Assembly: GCA_045656625.1 (NCBI GenBank)
Contig: JAZORL010000008.1
Location: 1 to 8,976, forward strand
DNA from: Scatosoma sp045656625
GTDB lineage: Bacteria; Bacillota; Clostridia; Christensenellales; Borkfalkiaceae
Length of the DNA: 8,976 nt
Direction of reading: 5' to 3'
The position numbers were made by a program, and so were the translations under genes. Position 1 is the first letter of the stretch; each line of letters opens with the position of its first letter. Of the stretch, positions 1-5,266 are shown one piece after another. The notes below the pieces were generated by a model, which ran no database searches, had not been told where the DNA came from, and saw nothing but the letters and a program-made list of their open reading frames with translations.

Positions 1-832
1 CCACTTTCGTAGGGTCTTTGCCCGAGAATGCGCCGCCGCCGTGTGCGCATCTGCCGCCATACGTATCGACGATAATCTTTCTACCCGTCAAACCGCTATC
101 CCCTTCCGGACCGCCGATTTCAAATCTGCCCGTCGGATTGACGTAAATCTTCGTGTTTTCGTCCATAAGCTCCGCAGGTACGATCTCGTCAATCACGTAT
201 TTTTTCATATCCGCACGGATTTGTTCTTGGGAAACTACCGCATCGTGCTGAGTGGAAACTACCACCGTATCCACGCGCTTTGCCACGCCGTCCACATATT
301 CCACGGTCACCTGCGTTTTGCCGTCGGGACGAAGATAGGGCAAAAGACCGCTCTTTCTCACGTCCGTCAAACGCTTTGCCAAGCGGTGGGATAAAGAAAG
401 GGTGAGGGGCATCAATTCTTTCGTTTCTCTGCACGCATAGCCAAACATCATACCTTGGTCGCCTGCGCCAAGCTGATCGGCTTCGTCGCCACCCGACGTC
501 TTCTTTTCCAAAGACGCGTTTACGCCCATTGCGATATCAGGCGACTGCTGATGAATCGCCGTGATAATCTTGCATTTATCGTAAGAGAACGTACCAAAAT
601 CGTAGCCGATTTCCTTGATAATTTCTCTTGCTTTTGCTTCATAGTTCACTTCTGCCGTCGTTGTCACTTCGCCCATAATCAAGAGCGTATCGAACGCCGC
701 GGCACACTCGATAGCCGCACGAGCCATCGGATCTTGTGCTAAAATTGCGTCAAGGATACCATCGGAAATATTATCGCAAACCTTATCGGGATGTCCTTCC
801 GTGACGCTTTCGCTGGTAAAAAACTTTTTCAT
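1..832 (-). CDS. metK: S-adenosylmethionine synthetase, N-terminal 277 codons (cut by window edge)
   Basis: MetK condenses methionine and ATP into S-adenosylmethionine, with release of phosphate and pyrophosphate, in the cytoplasm; SAM is the main methyl donor and the cofactor of radical SAM enzymes. The frame is open from the start to the window edge. The N-terminus reads MKKFFTSESVTEGHPDK, with the family's GHPDK motif (H14, D16, K17). The GAGDQG motif lies near residues 115-120, and the lysine-containing loop GGGAFSGKDPTKV occupies residues 265-277 at the edge. The family is usually about 390-400 residues, so roughly 120 C-terminal residues lie outside the window; this is a window cut, not a broken gene. 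I chose the ATG at 830-832 because AAAGGAAG sits 8 nt upstream and family homologues start here. An in-frame ATG 8 codons upstream would place that ribosome binding site inside the gene. It has its own promoter and leader. Confidence 0.98.
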   Translation of the reverse strand, partial: MKKFFTSESVTEGHPDKVCDNISDGILDAILAQDPMARAAIECAAAFDTLLIMGEVTTTAEVNYEAKAREIIKEIGYDFGTFSYDKCKIITAIHQQSPDIAMGVNASLEKKTSGGDEADQLGAGDQGMMFGYACRETKELMPLTLSLSHRLAKRLTDVRKSGLLPYLRPDGKTQVTVEYVDGVAKRVDTVVVSTQHDAVVSQEQIRADMKKYVIDEIVPAELMDENTKIYVNPTGRFEIGGPEGDSGLTGRKIIVDTYGGRCAHGGGAFSGKDPTKV

Positions 833-925
833 GTAAAAATCTTCCTTTTTTAACATAGTTCATCACCGCGCTTGGGATTTGCGGTGAAGTTTCCACTCGG
901 AAAAAGATTCTTTTTCACTCGGGAT
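833..925 (-). promoter_or_regulatory. metK 5' leader with two inverted repeats; possible regulatory RNA
   Basis: If transcription starts about 7 nt past the -10 box, the metK mRNA has a leader of about 90 nt. Read on the minus strand, it contains GAAAAAG-AAT-CTTTTTC, flanked by direct copies of CGAGTG, and then CACCGC-(11 nt)-GCGGTG, whose stem can extend through TTC/GAA with a bulge. The purine-rich ribosome binding site follows. Genes for MetK in Firmicutes are often controlled by SAM-sensing riboswitches, but I do not see the conserved SAM-I core here, nor a terminator run of U before the start codon. Any control would therefore be at translation or of another class. The hairpins are seen directly; a regulatory role is inference. 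Confidence 0.4.
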
Positions 926-929
926 TTAC

Positions 930-958
930 ATTATATATCTTTTTTCGTGCTTTGTCAA
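930..958 (-). promoter_or_regulatory. metK sigma-A promoter
   Basis: Read on the minus strand, TTGACA (953-958) and TATAAT (930-935) are both perfect consensus hexamers separated by exactly 17 bp. The spacer and downstream flank closely match the promoter of the iron-sulfur gene at 4435-4463. Confidence 0.9.
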
Positions 959-988
959 CTCATTTCCCCTCACGCGCGCAATACTTCT

Positions 989-1024
989 AAAAATAACCGG
1001 GAATGAGTTTTTCTCATTCCCGGT
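989..1024 (-). terminator. Rho-independent terminator, minus strand
   Basis: A perfect 12-bp inverted repeat, ACCGGGAATGAG / CTCATTCCCGGT (996-1007 and 1013-1024), encloses a 5-nt loop and is followed on the minus strand by TATTTTTA. It lies just downstream of the truncated tRNA-Ser repeat and upstream of the metK promoter. It insulates metK from readthrough of the tRNA unit, or it once ended a transcript that is now lost. Confidence 0.8.
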
Positions 1025-1057
1025 CGACATATTCCCCGATGCAATATCCGTATATCG

Positions 1058-1088
1058 CTCCGTCCTTTTTTTGGCGCAGGAAGAGGGA
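1058..1088. repeat. 31-bp direct repeat, copy 1: orphan tRNA-Ser 3' end
   Basis: These 31 bases are identical to 1230-1260, an offset of 172 bp. The match stops sharply at both ends. On the minus strand the copy contains the last 17 nt of tRNA-Ser (one T-loop base, the 3' T-stem strand, the 3' acceptor strand, discriminator G and CCA) followed by 14 nt of sequence that in the intact locus forms the 5' arm of the terminator. No tRNA body lies next to it, so it is a fragment. It could be an integration-site relic or a decayed tandem tRNA. Confidence 0.9.
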
Positions 1089-1208
1089 GTTTGGCTTCCG
1101 CCAAAGTGTCCTCGCTCAACAATCCACGCCCTTTTATCTATTTCTCTCTTTTTTCGCTCGTCGCGCGAACCCCCGATAATTCGCGCGTTCTTTCTACCCT
1201 ACAACACC
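1089..1208. other. Non-coding stretch between the tRNA-Ser end repeats, with two hairpins
   Basis: No convincing gene lies here. Two perfect inverted repeats are visible: TTTGGC-TTCC-GCCAAA (1090-1105) and CGCGCGAA-(10 nt)-TTCGCGCG (1162-1187). Together with the terminator at 989-1024, they leave open a short non-coding RNA or the remains of a deleted element on the minus strand. Neither is proven. Confidence 0.35.
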
Positions 1209-1241
1209 AAAAAAAAGGACGGGCTAACACTCCGTCCTTTT
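1209..1241 (-). terminator. Terminator of tRNA-Ser
   Basis: AAAAGGACGG / CCGTCCTTTT forms a 10-bp stem (1213-1222 with 1232-1241) directly after the tRNA CCA end. It is followed on the minus strand by a run of eight T counted from the base of the stem. The arm next to the tRNA is part of the 31-bp repeat; the distal arm is not duplicated. Confidence 0.85.
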
Positions 1242-1260
1242 TTTGGCGCAGGAAGAGGGA
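1230..1260. repeat. 31-bp direct repeat, copy 2: within the intact tRNA-Ser and its terminator
   Basis: This is the partner of 1058-1088, with 31 of 31 bases identical. It spans the proximal terminator arm, CCA, discriminator, 3' acceptor strand and 3' T-stem strand of the intact tRNA-Ser gene. Confidence 0.9.
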
Positions 1261-1332
1261 TTCGAACCCCCGTGGGCTTTCACCCAAACGGTTTTCAAGA
1301 CCGCCTCGTTATGACCGCTTCGATATTCCTGC
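1244..1332 (-). tRNA. tRNA-Ser (anticodon UGA)
   Basis: The gene is 89 nt including an encoded CCA end. On the minus strand the acceptor GCAGGAA pairs with TTCCTGC, with discriminator G. The D-stem is TCG/CGA. The anticodon stem GCGGT/ACCGT holds the loop CTTGAAA, with anticodon TGA at 1295-1297. A long class II variable arm (GGGT-GAAA-GCCC) is present, as expected for serine tRNAs. The T-arm is GGGGG-TTCGAAT-CCCTC. It reads UCA and other UCN serine codons depending on wobble modification. It has its own promoter about 17 nt upstream and its own terminator, so it is an independent unit. Confidence 0.97.
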
Positions 1333-1349
1333 AATTCTATTGTTCGTCT

Positions 1350-1378
1350 ATTATACTCCAACAAAAAAGAAATGTCAA
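1350..1378 (-). promoter_or_regulatory. tRNA-Ser promoter
   Basis: On the minus strand, TTGACA (1373-1378), a 17-bp spacer and TATAAT (1350-1355) match consensus perfectly. Predicted initiation near 1343 leaves a short leader of about 10 nt to be removed by RNase P. Confidence 0.9.
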
Positions 1379-1394
1379 TCAATTTTTTCCGCAT

Positions 1395-1440
1395 AAAAAA
1401 GATTTTTCCCCAAGCCTTTTAGCACACAGGGAAAAATCTT
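1395..1440 (-). terminator. Terminator of the ABC-F gene
   Basis: A 12-bp inverted repeat, AAGATTTTTCCC / GGGAAAAATCTT (1399-1410 and 1429-1440), has an 18-nt loop and is followed on the minus strand by a run of T. One arm overlaps the stop codon of the ABC-F gene by two bases, so termination is tightly coupled to the gene end. Confidence 0.75.
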
Positions 1441-3325
1441 ATATCAACGTTTCGTATTCTTCGTAAAGGGCGTCTATCGCTCCTTTGATTTCTTCTAATC
1501 GATTGCACTTTTCCGTTAAAAGCGCATAATTCCCCGTCACCATAGGATCGGCAAGGGCGGCGTTGATTTCTTCACTCTCCGTTTCCAATGCAAAAATCTC
1601 GTCCTCTATCTTCTTTACGCGCGTCTTACGCTTTGCCTCTTGCGCACGCTCTTCCTTGCTCCGATAATAGCTTTTTTGCTCCGTTTCTTTCAAAAGGACG
1701 GGGGCAGGGTCGCGTTGAACACTCTCTTTCGCCTTTTGCTTGAACGCCATGTACTCATCATACGAGCCCTGAAACTCCGTCGCGCAGCCCCTTTCCAATT
1801 CCAAAATCTTGCCTGCAAGCGCACGAATAAAATATCGATCGTGCGAAACAAATAAAATCGTACCGTCAAAATCTTTAAGCGCCGTTTCCAAACTCTCCCT
1901 TGCCGACAAATCCAAATGGTTGGTCGGTTCGTCCAAAATCAGCACGTTGCCGTTTTCACACTCGAATACCGCCAAGGCAAGTTTTGCACGTTCGCCGCCC
2001 GAAAGCATACGCACTTGTTTGTCCATATCCTCGGCGGGCAAACCTGCCTGCGCCAAAACCCCACGCACCTTCGTTTGATCCCACAAGGTATGCCTACCCC
2101 AAAGTTCCCCAAGCACCGTTTCATTCGGGTCCAAGTTCGCATTTTCCTGATCATAGCAAGCAATTTTCACAAATCGGCCGAAACGAATCGCAGGATTTTT
2201 CGCACGAACAAGCTCTTTAATGAGCGTCGATTTTCCCGTACCGTTATCCCCGATTACCGCACATTTTTCGCCGCGTTTGAGCGAGAAACTCGCCCTTTCC
2301 AGCAATACCTTCTCCCCAGCGCAAAGCTTTAATTCGCTTACTTCCAACACGTTTTCGTACGGTCTTTCAGCGTATTCAAACTTAAAGCGGGGCGGAGACG
2401 GTGGCAGTGCAGGTTTTTCAATTAGCTCCATTTTTTCGAGCGCCTTTTGGCGGGACTGCGCCATCTTCGTTGTACTCGCACGAACGAGATTCCGATTCAC
2501 GTAGTCCTGCATGTGCGCACGCTCTTCCTGTTGCTTTTCATACTCCTTCAAAAGGTGCGCCGTTTTCTCCGCTTTTAAGACTTTATACTTCGTATAATTT
2601 CCCTTAAACACGGACAGCTTTTTATTTTCCAGCTCGTAAATTTGCGTGACGAGCTTATCCAAGAAATACCGATCGTGCGAAACGGTGAGAATCGCACCTT
2701 TGAATGTGGAGAGGTATTCTTCCAGCCAAAAGAGCGTCTTCATATCCAAGTGGTTAGTCGGCTCGTCCAAAATCAAAAGCTCGGGTTCTTCCAAAAGCAG
2801 TCGGCAAAGCTTCAAGCGGGTCTTTTCCCCACCCGACATCGTAGAAATCGGTTGCTCATAGACGTTTTCAAACCCCATACCGTTGAGCACGGTGCGGATT
2901 CGCACTTCGTAGTTATAACTATCACGCGCGGAAATTTGTTTATTCAAGCTCTCGTATTTTGCCGACAACACGCGGTATTCGTCCGACGTACCGTCGGTGA
3001 GCGCAATTTTTTGCTCGATTTCACGCAAAGACGCAATCGCACGGATATCGGAAGAAAAAATCTCCCGCATTTCCTCAAAAACGGTGTTTGCGGAATCATA
3101 ACCGCCGTTTTGCGCAAGGTACCCAATCCGAATCCCATTCTTACGAAAAAGCACGCCGTTTTCCACGTCCAACTCCGCCAAAATCAAGCGAATGAGCGTG
3201 GTCTTCCCTTCTCCGTTTCCGCCAATCAACCCGACCCTGTCCCCCTCATTTAAGGAAAAACAGACCTTTTCGAGCAGACTGCCGCCATTAAAACCGAAGA
3301 ATACGTTGTCCGCGGAAATCAGCAT
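1439..3325 (-). CDS. ABC-F family ATPase, YdiF/Uup-like
   Basis: ABC-F proteins are soluble tandem ATPases that bind the ribosomal E site and act on translation; some confer resistance to ribosome-targeting drugs. Two nucleotide-binding domains are complete. The first has Walker A GGNGEGKT (35-42), signature MSGGEKTRL (163-171) and Walker B LLILDEPTNHLD with catalytic E188. The second has Walker A GDNGTGKS (359-366), signature LSGGERAKL (441-449) and E466. The linker at about 240-305 is basic and helical, with RASTTKMAQSRQKALEKME, as in YdiF-type members, and a charged coiled-coil tail follows from about 545. No membrane segments are seen. The start at 3325 gives 628 residues and is chosen because AAGGAG lies 7 nt upstream; an upstream extension to 3361 lacks such a site. 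No clear promoter is visible in the 171 bp before it, so readthrough from the radical SAM gene is possible. A housekeeping translation factor is more likely than a resistance protein, but the sequence does not decide. Confidence 0.92.
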   Translation of the reverse strand: MLISADNVFFGFNGGSLLEKVCFSLNEGDRVGLIGGNGEGKTTLIRLILAELDVENGVLFRKNGIRIGYLAQNGGYDSANTVFEEMREIFSSDIRAIASLREIEQKIALTDGTSDEYRVLSAKYESLNKQISARDSYNYEVRIRTVLNGMGFENVYEQPISTMSGGEKTRLKLCRLLLEEPELLILDEPTNHLDMKTLFWLEEYLSTFKGAILTVSHDRYFLDKLVTQIYELENKKLSVFKGNYTKYKVLKAEKTAHLLKEYEKQQEERAHMQDYVNRNLVRASTTKMAQSRQKALEKMELIEKPALPPSPPRFKFEYAERPYENVLEVSELKLCAGEKVLLERASFSLKRGEKCAVIGDNGTGKSTLIKELVRAKNPAIRFGRFVKIACYDQENANLDPNETVLGELWGRHTLWDQTKVRGVLAQAGLPAEDMDKQVRMLSGGERAKLALAVFECENGNVLILDEPTNHLDLSARESLETALKDFDGTILFVSHDRYFIRALAGKILELERGCATEFQGSYDEYMAFKQKAKESVQRDPAPVLLKETEQKSYYRSKEERAQEAKRKTRVKKIEDEIFALETESEEINAALADPMVTGNYALLTEKCNRLEEIKGAIDALYEEYETLI

Positions 3326-3372
3326 AAAAATACTCCTTGCATAGTCCTTTTCCTTTCGCACAAACTAACGGT

Positions 3373-3519
3373 ATGTCGAAAGAACTCTTAGAAAAAATCC
3401 GTGCTTGGGAAGAGTCACTCGTAGAGGCAAACCCTAAGCAAGCCGCAAAAATAACGAAAAAAATCGTAAAATATAAAACCCTTTACGCTATGAACCTTAA
3501 TAATCCCACTCAGGAATAA
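3373..3519 (+). CDS. Possible small protein of 48 residues, unknown function
   Basis: This frame begins MSKELLEKIRAWEESL and ends NLNNPTQE. It is lysine- and glutamate-rich with heptad-like hydrophobic spacing, which suggests an amphipathic helix or short coiled coil. There is no signal peptide, membrane segment or cysteine motif. I do not recognise the family. It fills the otherwise empty gap between the radical SAM and ABC-F genes, on the opposite strand, and its last 23 bases overlap the end of the radical SAM gene tail to tail. Against it, no good ribosome binding site precedes the ATG (CTAACGGT only) and no clear promoter is seen. The composition looks like protein rather than a chance frame, but the case is modest. 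Alternatively the region is a 5' leader of the ABC-F gene. Confidence 0.4.
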   Translation: MSKELLEKIRAWEESLVEANPKQAAKITKKIVKYKTLYAMNLNNPTQE

Positions 3520-4375
3520 ATTTGCAATCACTCGATCCACGCTCTTGCGCAAAAAGGTTCGTAATCCCCAACGCAAACGCCGTTTCCACCGCCGTATTGT
3601 ATTCACGCGCCGTAATCGGTCGGTTTAACTCGGGGAATTTTTCAATCTTCCCAAACGGGGTGTATTGACTCATTAAGCTCAAATAGGTATCTTGGGGTAA
3701 AGTGCGAGAAAACCATTTTATCAAGGCTTTCGAATCGTTCACACAAAGGGGCATTACCAAATGCCTTACGATACAGCCCGCGAGCATTTTCCCCTCTTCC
3801 GTTATTTTGAGTGGTTTGGAGTTTGCCATAAACTCAATCGCTCGGCTCGCCACGTCAAAATAGTCTTCCTTTCCCAAATACCGTTTGGAAAGAGCGGAAG
3901 AATAGAATTTCATATCAGGCAAATAAATATCCACGTACGGATCGATGCGTTTTAAGGCATCGATTTTTTCATAGCTACTCGTATTATACACCACGGGAAT
4001 TTTCGGCTTGTAAATCTCAAAAGCCCGCACCAGGTATGCGTTGAAATGGGACGGCGTGACAAGTGAAACGTTTTCCGCCCCCATGTCTTCCAGCTCTTTG
4101 AATATATCCGCAAGCTCGCTCGGCGTGATTTCTTTCCCACGCTCGGCTCTCGAAACCTCGTAGTTTTGGCAAAACGCACAGCGAAGATTACAGCCTGAAA
4201 AAAAGATTGTGCCGCTCCCCTTTCGGAAAGAAATACACGGTTCTTCAAACGGATGCAAATAGTATTTTGCGATCCGAAGCCCCGATACGCCGCAAGCACC
4301 TATTCCATGCAAACGGTCCGCGCCGCATTCCACGGGGCAAAGCATACAATTTTCAAGCGTTTTTGTCCAGTCCAT
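3497..4375 (-). CDS. PflX-type radical SAM protein (COG1313-like)
   Basis: Radical SAM enzymes bind a [4Fe-4S] cluster through CX3CX2C and cleave SAM to a 5'-deoxyadenosyl radical. The motif is present as CNLRCAFC (C62, C66, C69), followed by QN. Upstream is an extra cysteine set, C10-X2-C13-X3-C17 and C28, within LCPVECGADR...GACG, and a conserved EEPCIS segment with C47; this arrangement is typical of the PflX group, relatives of pyruvate formate-lyase activating enzyme whose substrate is not established. The product is 292 residues, normal for the group, and cytoplasmic. I chose the ATG at 4375 because the conserved cysteine block starts at residue 10; an upstream TTG at 4441 would lie before the promoter. 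The predicted transcription start falls at or next to this ATG, so the mRNA may be leaderless. No glycyl radical enzyme lies nearby to name a partner. Confidence is high for family, low for substrate. Confidence 0.9.
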   Translation of the reverse strand: MDWTKTLENCMLCPVECGADRLHGIGACGVSGLRIAKYYLHPFEEPCISFRKGSGTIFFSGCNLRCAFCQNYEVSRAERGKEITPSELADIFKELEDMGAENVSLVTPSHFNAYLVRAFEIYKPKIPVVYNTSSYEKIDALKRIDPYVDIYLPDMKFYSSALSKRYLGKEDYFDVASRAIEFMANSKPLKITEEGKMLAGCIVRHLVMPLCVNDSKALIKWFSRTLPQDTYLSLMSQYTPFGKIEKFPELNRPITAREYNTAVETAFALGITNLFAQERGSSDCKFIPEWDY

Positions 4376-4381
4376 AAAAAC

Positions 4382-4410
4382 ATTATAACACGAACGAAAA
4401 AATTTTGCAA
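4382..4410 (-). promoter_or_regulatory. Promoter of the radical SAM gene
   Basis: On the minus strand, TTGCAA (4405-4410), a 17-bp spacer and a perfect TATAAT (4382-4387) are followed after only 6 nt by the ATG at 4375. No ribosome binding site fits in between. It is divergent from the promoter at 4435-4463, with 24 bp between the two -35 boxes. Confidence 0.75.
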
Positions 4411-4434
4411 GCGAGTATGCGCCGCTATAACAAC

Positions 4435-4463
4435 TTGACAAGCGATGAAAAAAGATATATACT
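4435..4463 (+). promoter_or_regulatory. Promoter of the iron-sulfur gene
   Basis: A perfect TTGACA (4435-4440), a 17-bp spacer and TATACT (4458-4463, 5 of 6 to consensus). The predicted leader of about 49 nt can form an imperfect hairpin around a GCAA loop (AGGAAG-GGC-GCAA-GCC, then CTT and CCT with bulges) before the AAGGAG ribosome binding site at 4507-4512. The sequence resembles the metK promoter closely. Confidence 0.85.
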
Positions 4464-4518
4464 GTAAAAGGAAGGGCGCAAGCCGCTTTTCCTCAAAACA
4501 CACGGTAAGGAGCTAACC

Positions 4519-5187
4519 ATGCCCCATCAAGAATTCTTAAAACAAACGGCAAAAACGCTTGGCGCAGACCTCATCGGATTTTGCAAGCTCGATACGCCCC
4601 CCTTAAAGGATGCGCCCGAGCTTTGCTACGCCCTTTCTATCGGCGTAAAGCTTTCCGACGCCGTACTCAAAACGATTGACAGCGCACCCAGCTTTGTCTA
4701 TTTTCAGCACTACCGCACGGCAAACTCGCTGCTCGATAACATCGCCTTTCGGCTTTCGAGAGAACTCGAAAAACTCGGTTTTTCCGCCCTGCCGATTGCG
4801 GCAAGCCAAAGCTTGGGAAAAAACAACCCCTATCGCGGCGTACTGCCGCACAAGACTGCCGCCGTACTTTCAGGGCTTGGCTTCGTCGGCAAAAGCGGGC
4901 TCTTTCTATCTACCGAATACGGGAGCAAGGTACGCCTTGCCACCGTGCTTACCAATATGCCCTTACAAAGTGAGTTGCCTGTGATTGAAAACGGCTGTGG
5001 AAATTGTACCCTTTGCCAAACTGCTTGCCCTGCAGGCGCAATCTTCGGGGAATTGCCCACCACAAACGGCGAACGCAATTTCGATCCTGAAAAATGCTCC
5101 AAATATATGAAAGAGCATTTCCAAGATATCGGCAGAGGGAGCGTATGCGGAATCTGTATGCGCGTTTGTCCCAAAAACAAGCTTTAA
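4519..5187 (+). CDS. Short QueG-like protein with two [4Fe-4S] cluster motifs
   Basis: The C-terminal half carries two ferredoxin-type cysteine sets: C160-X2-C163-X2-C166-X3-C170-P, and C193 followed by C210-X2-C213-X3-C217-P. This matches the paired-cluster domain of epoxyqueuosine reductase QueG. The N-terminal half also has QueG-like segments: LGADLIGF near residue 14, HYRTANSLLDNIAFRL near 64, and GLGFVGKSG at 119-127 followed by a YGSKVRLATVLT stretch. At 222 residues it is much shorter than QueG (over 300) and lacks its C-terminal HEAT region. The position where I recall QueG's catalytic aspartate appears to be Y105, so true queuosine synthesis is doubtful. A cytoplasmic electron-transfer or corrinoid-linked redox role is possible but inferred. 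AAGGAG lies 6 nt before the ATG. The gene is monocistronic, ending at the shared terminator. Confidence 0.85.
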   Translation: MPHQEFLKQTAKTLGADLIGFCKLDTPPLKDAPELCYALSIGVKLSDAVLKTIDSAPSFVYFQHYRTANSLLDNIAFRLSRELEKLGFSALPIAASQSLGKNNPYRGVLPHKTAAVLSGLGFVGKSGLFLSTEYGSKVRLATVLTNMPLQSELPVIENGCGNCTLCQTACPAGAIFGELPTTNGERNFDPEKCSKYMKEHFQDIGRGSVCGICMRVCPKNKL

Positions 5188-5203
5188 TCTATCCTTTCCT
5201 ACA

Positions 5204-5235
5204 AAAAAGCGGAGAGTTTTCACTCTCCGCTTTTT
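5204..5235. terminator. Bidirectional terminator between convergent genes
   Basis: A perfect 14-bp stem, AAAAAGCGGAGAGT / ACTCTCCGCTTTTT, has a TTTC loop. T runs follow the stem on both strands, so it can end both the iron-sulfur gene on the plus strand and the galactosidase gene on the minus strand. Confidence 0.93.
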
Positions 5236-5266
5236 CTTTTCATCGCGTACACGGTATGCCCGTTTC

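Noticed and set aside
833..925. SAM-I riboswitch upstream of metK
   Set aside because: The conserved SAM-I core and a terminator hairpin with U run are not visible, so only an unclassified leader is reported.
1091..1396. Second plus-strand frame of 101 codons over the same region
   Set aside because: It is also antisense to tRNA-Ser (RDSNPRGLSPKRFSRPP), with no ribosome binding site and no other protein features.
1071..1466. Plus-strand reading frame of 131 codons over the tRNA region
   Set aside because: Its middle (GRGIRTPVGFHPNGFQDRL) is the antisense translation of tRNA-Ser, a well-known false gene, and it crosses the tRNA promoter and the ABC-F terminator.
2642..3253. Long plus-strand frame of 203 codons inside the ABC-F gene
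   Set aside because: It is fully antisense to the conserved first ATPase domain of the ABC-F gene; its composition is that of a mirrored frame and it has no start signals.
3326..3361. Twelve-residue N-terminal extension of the ABC-F protein
   Set aside because: The ATG at 3325 has AAGGAG at good spacing, and the conserved domain starts immediately after it.
4376..4441. Upstream extension of the radical SAM protein to a TTG at 4441
   Set aside because: The added 22 residues would be encoded across the promoter, there is no ribosome binding site, and family homology begins near residue 7 of the shorter form.
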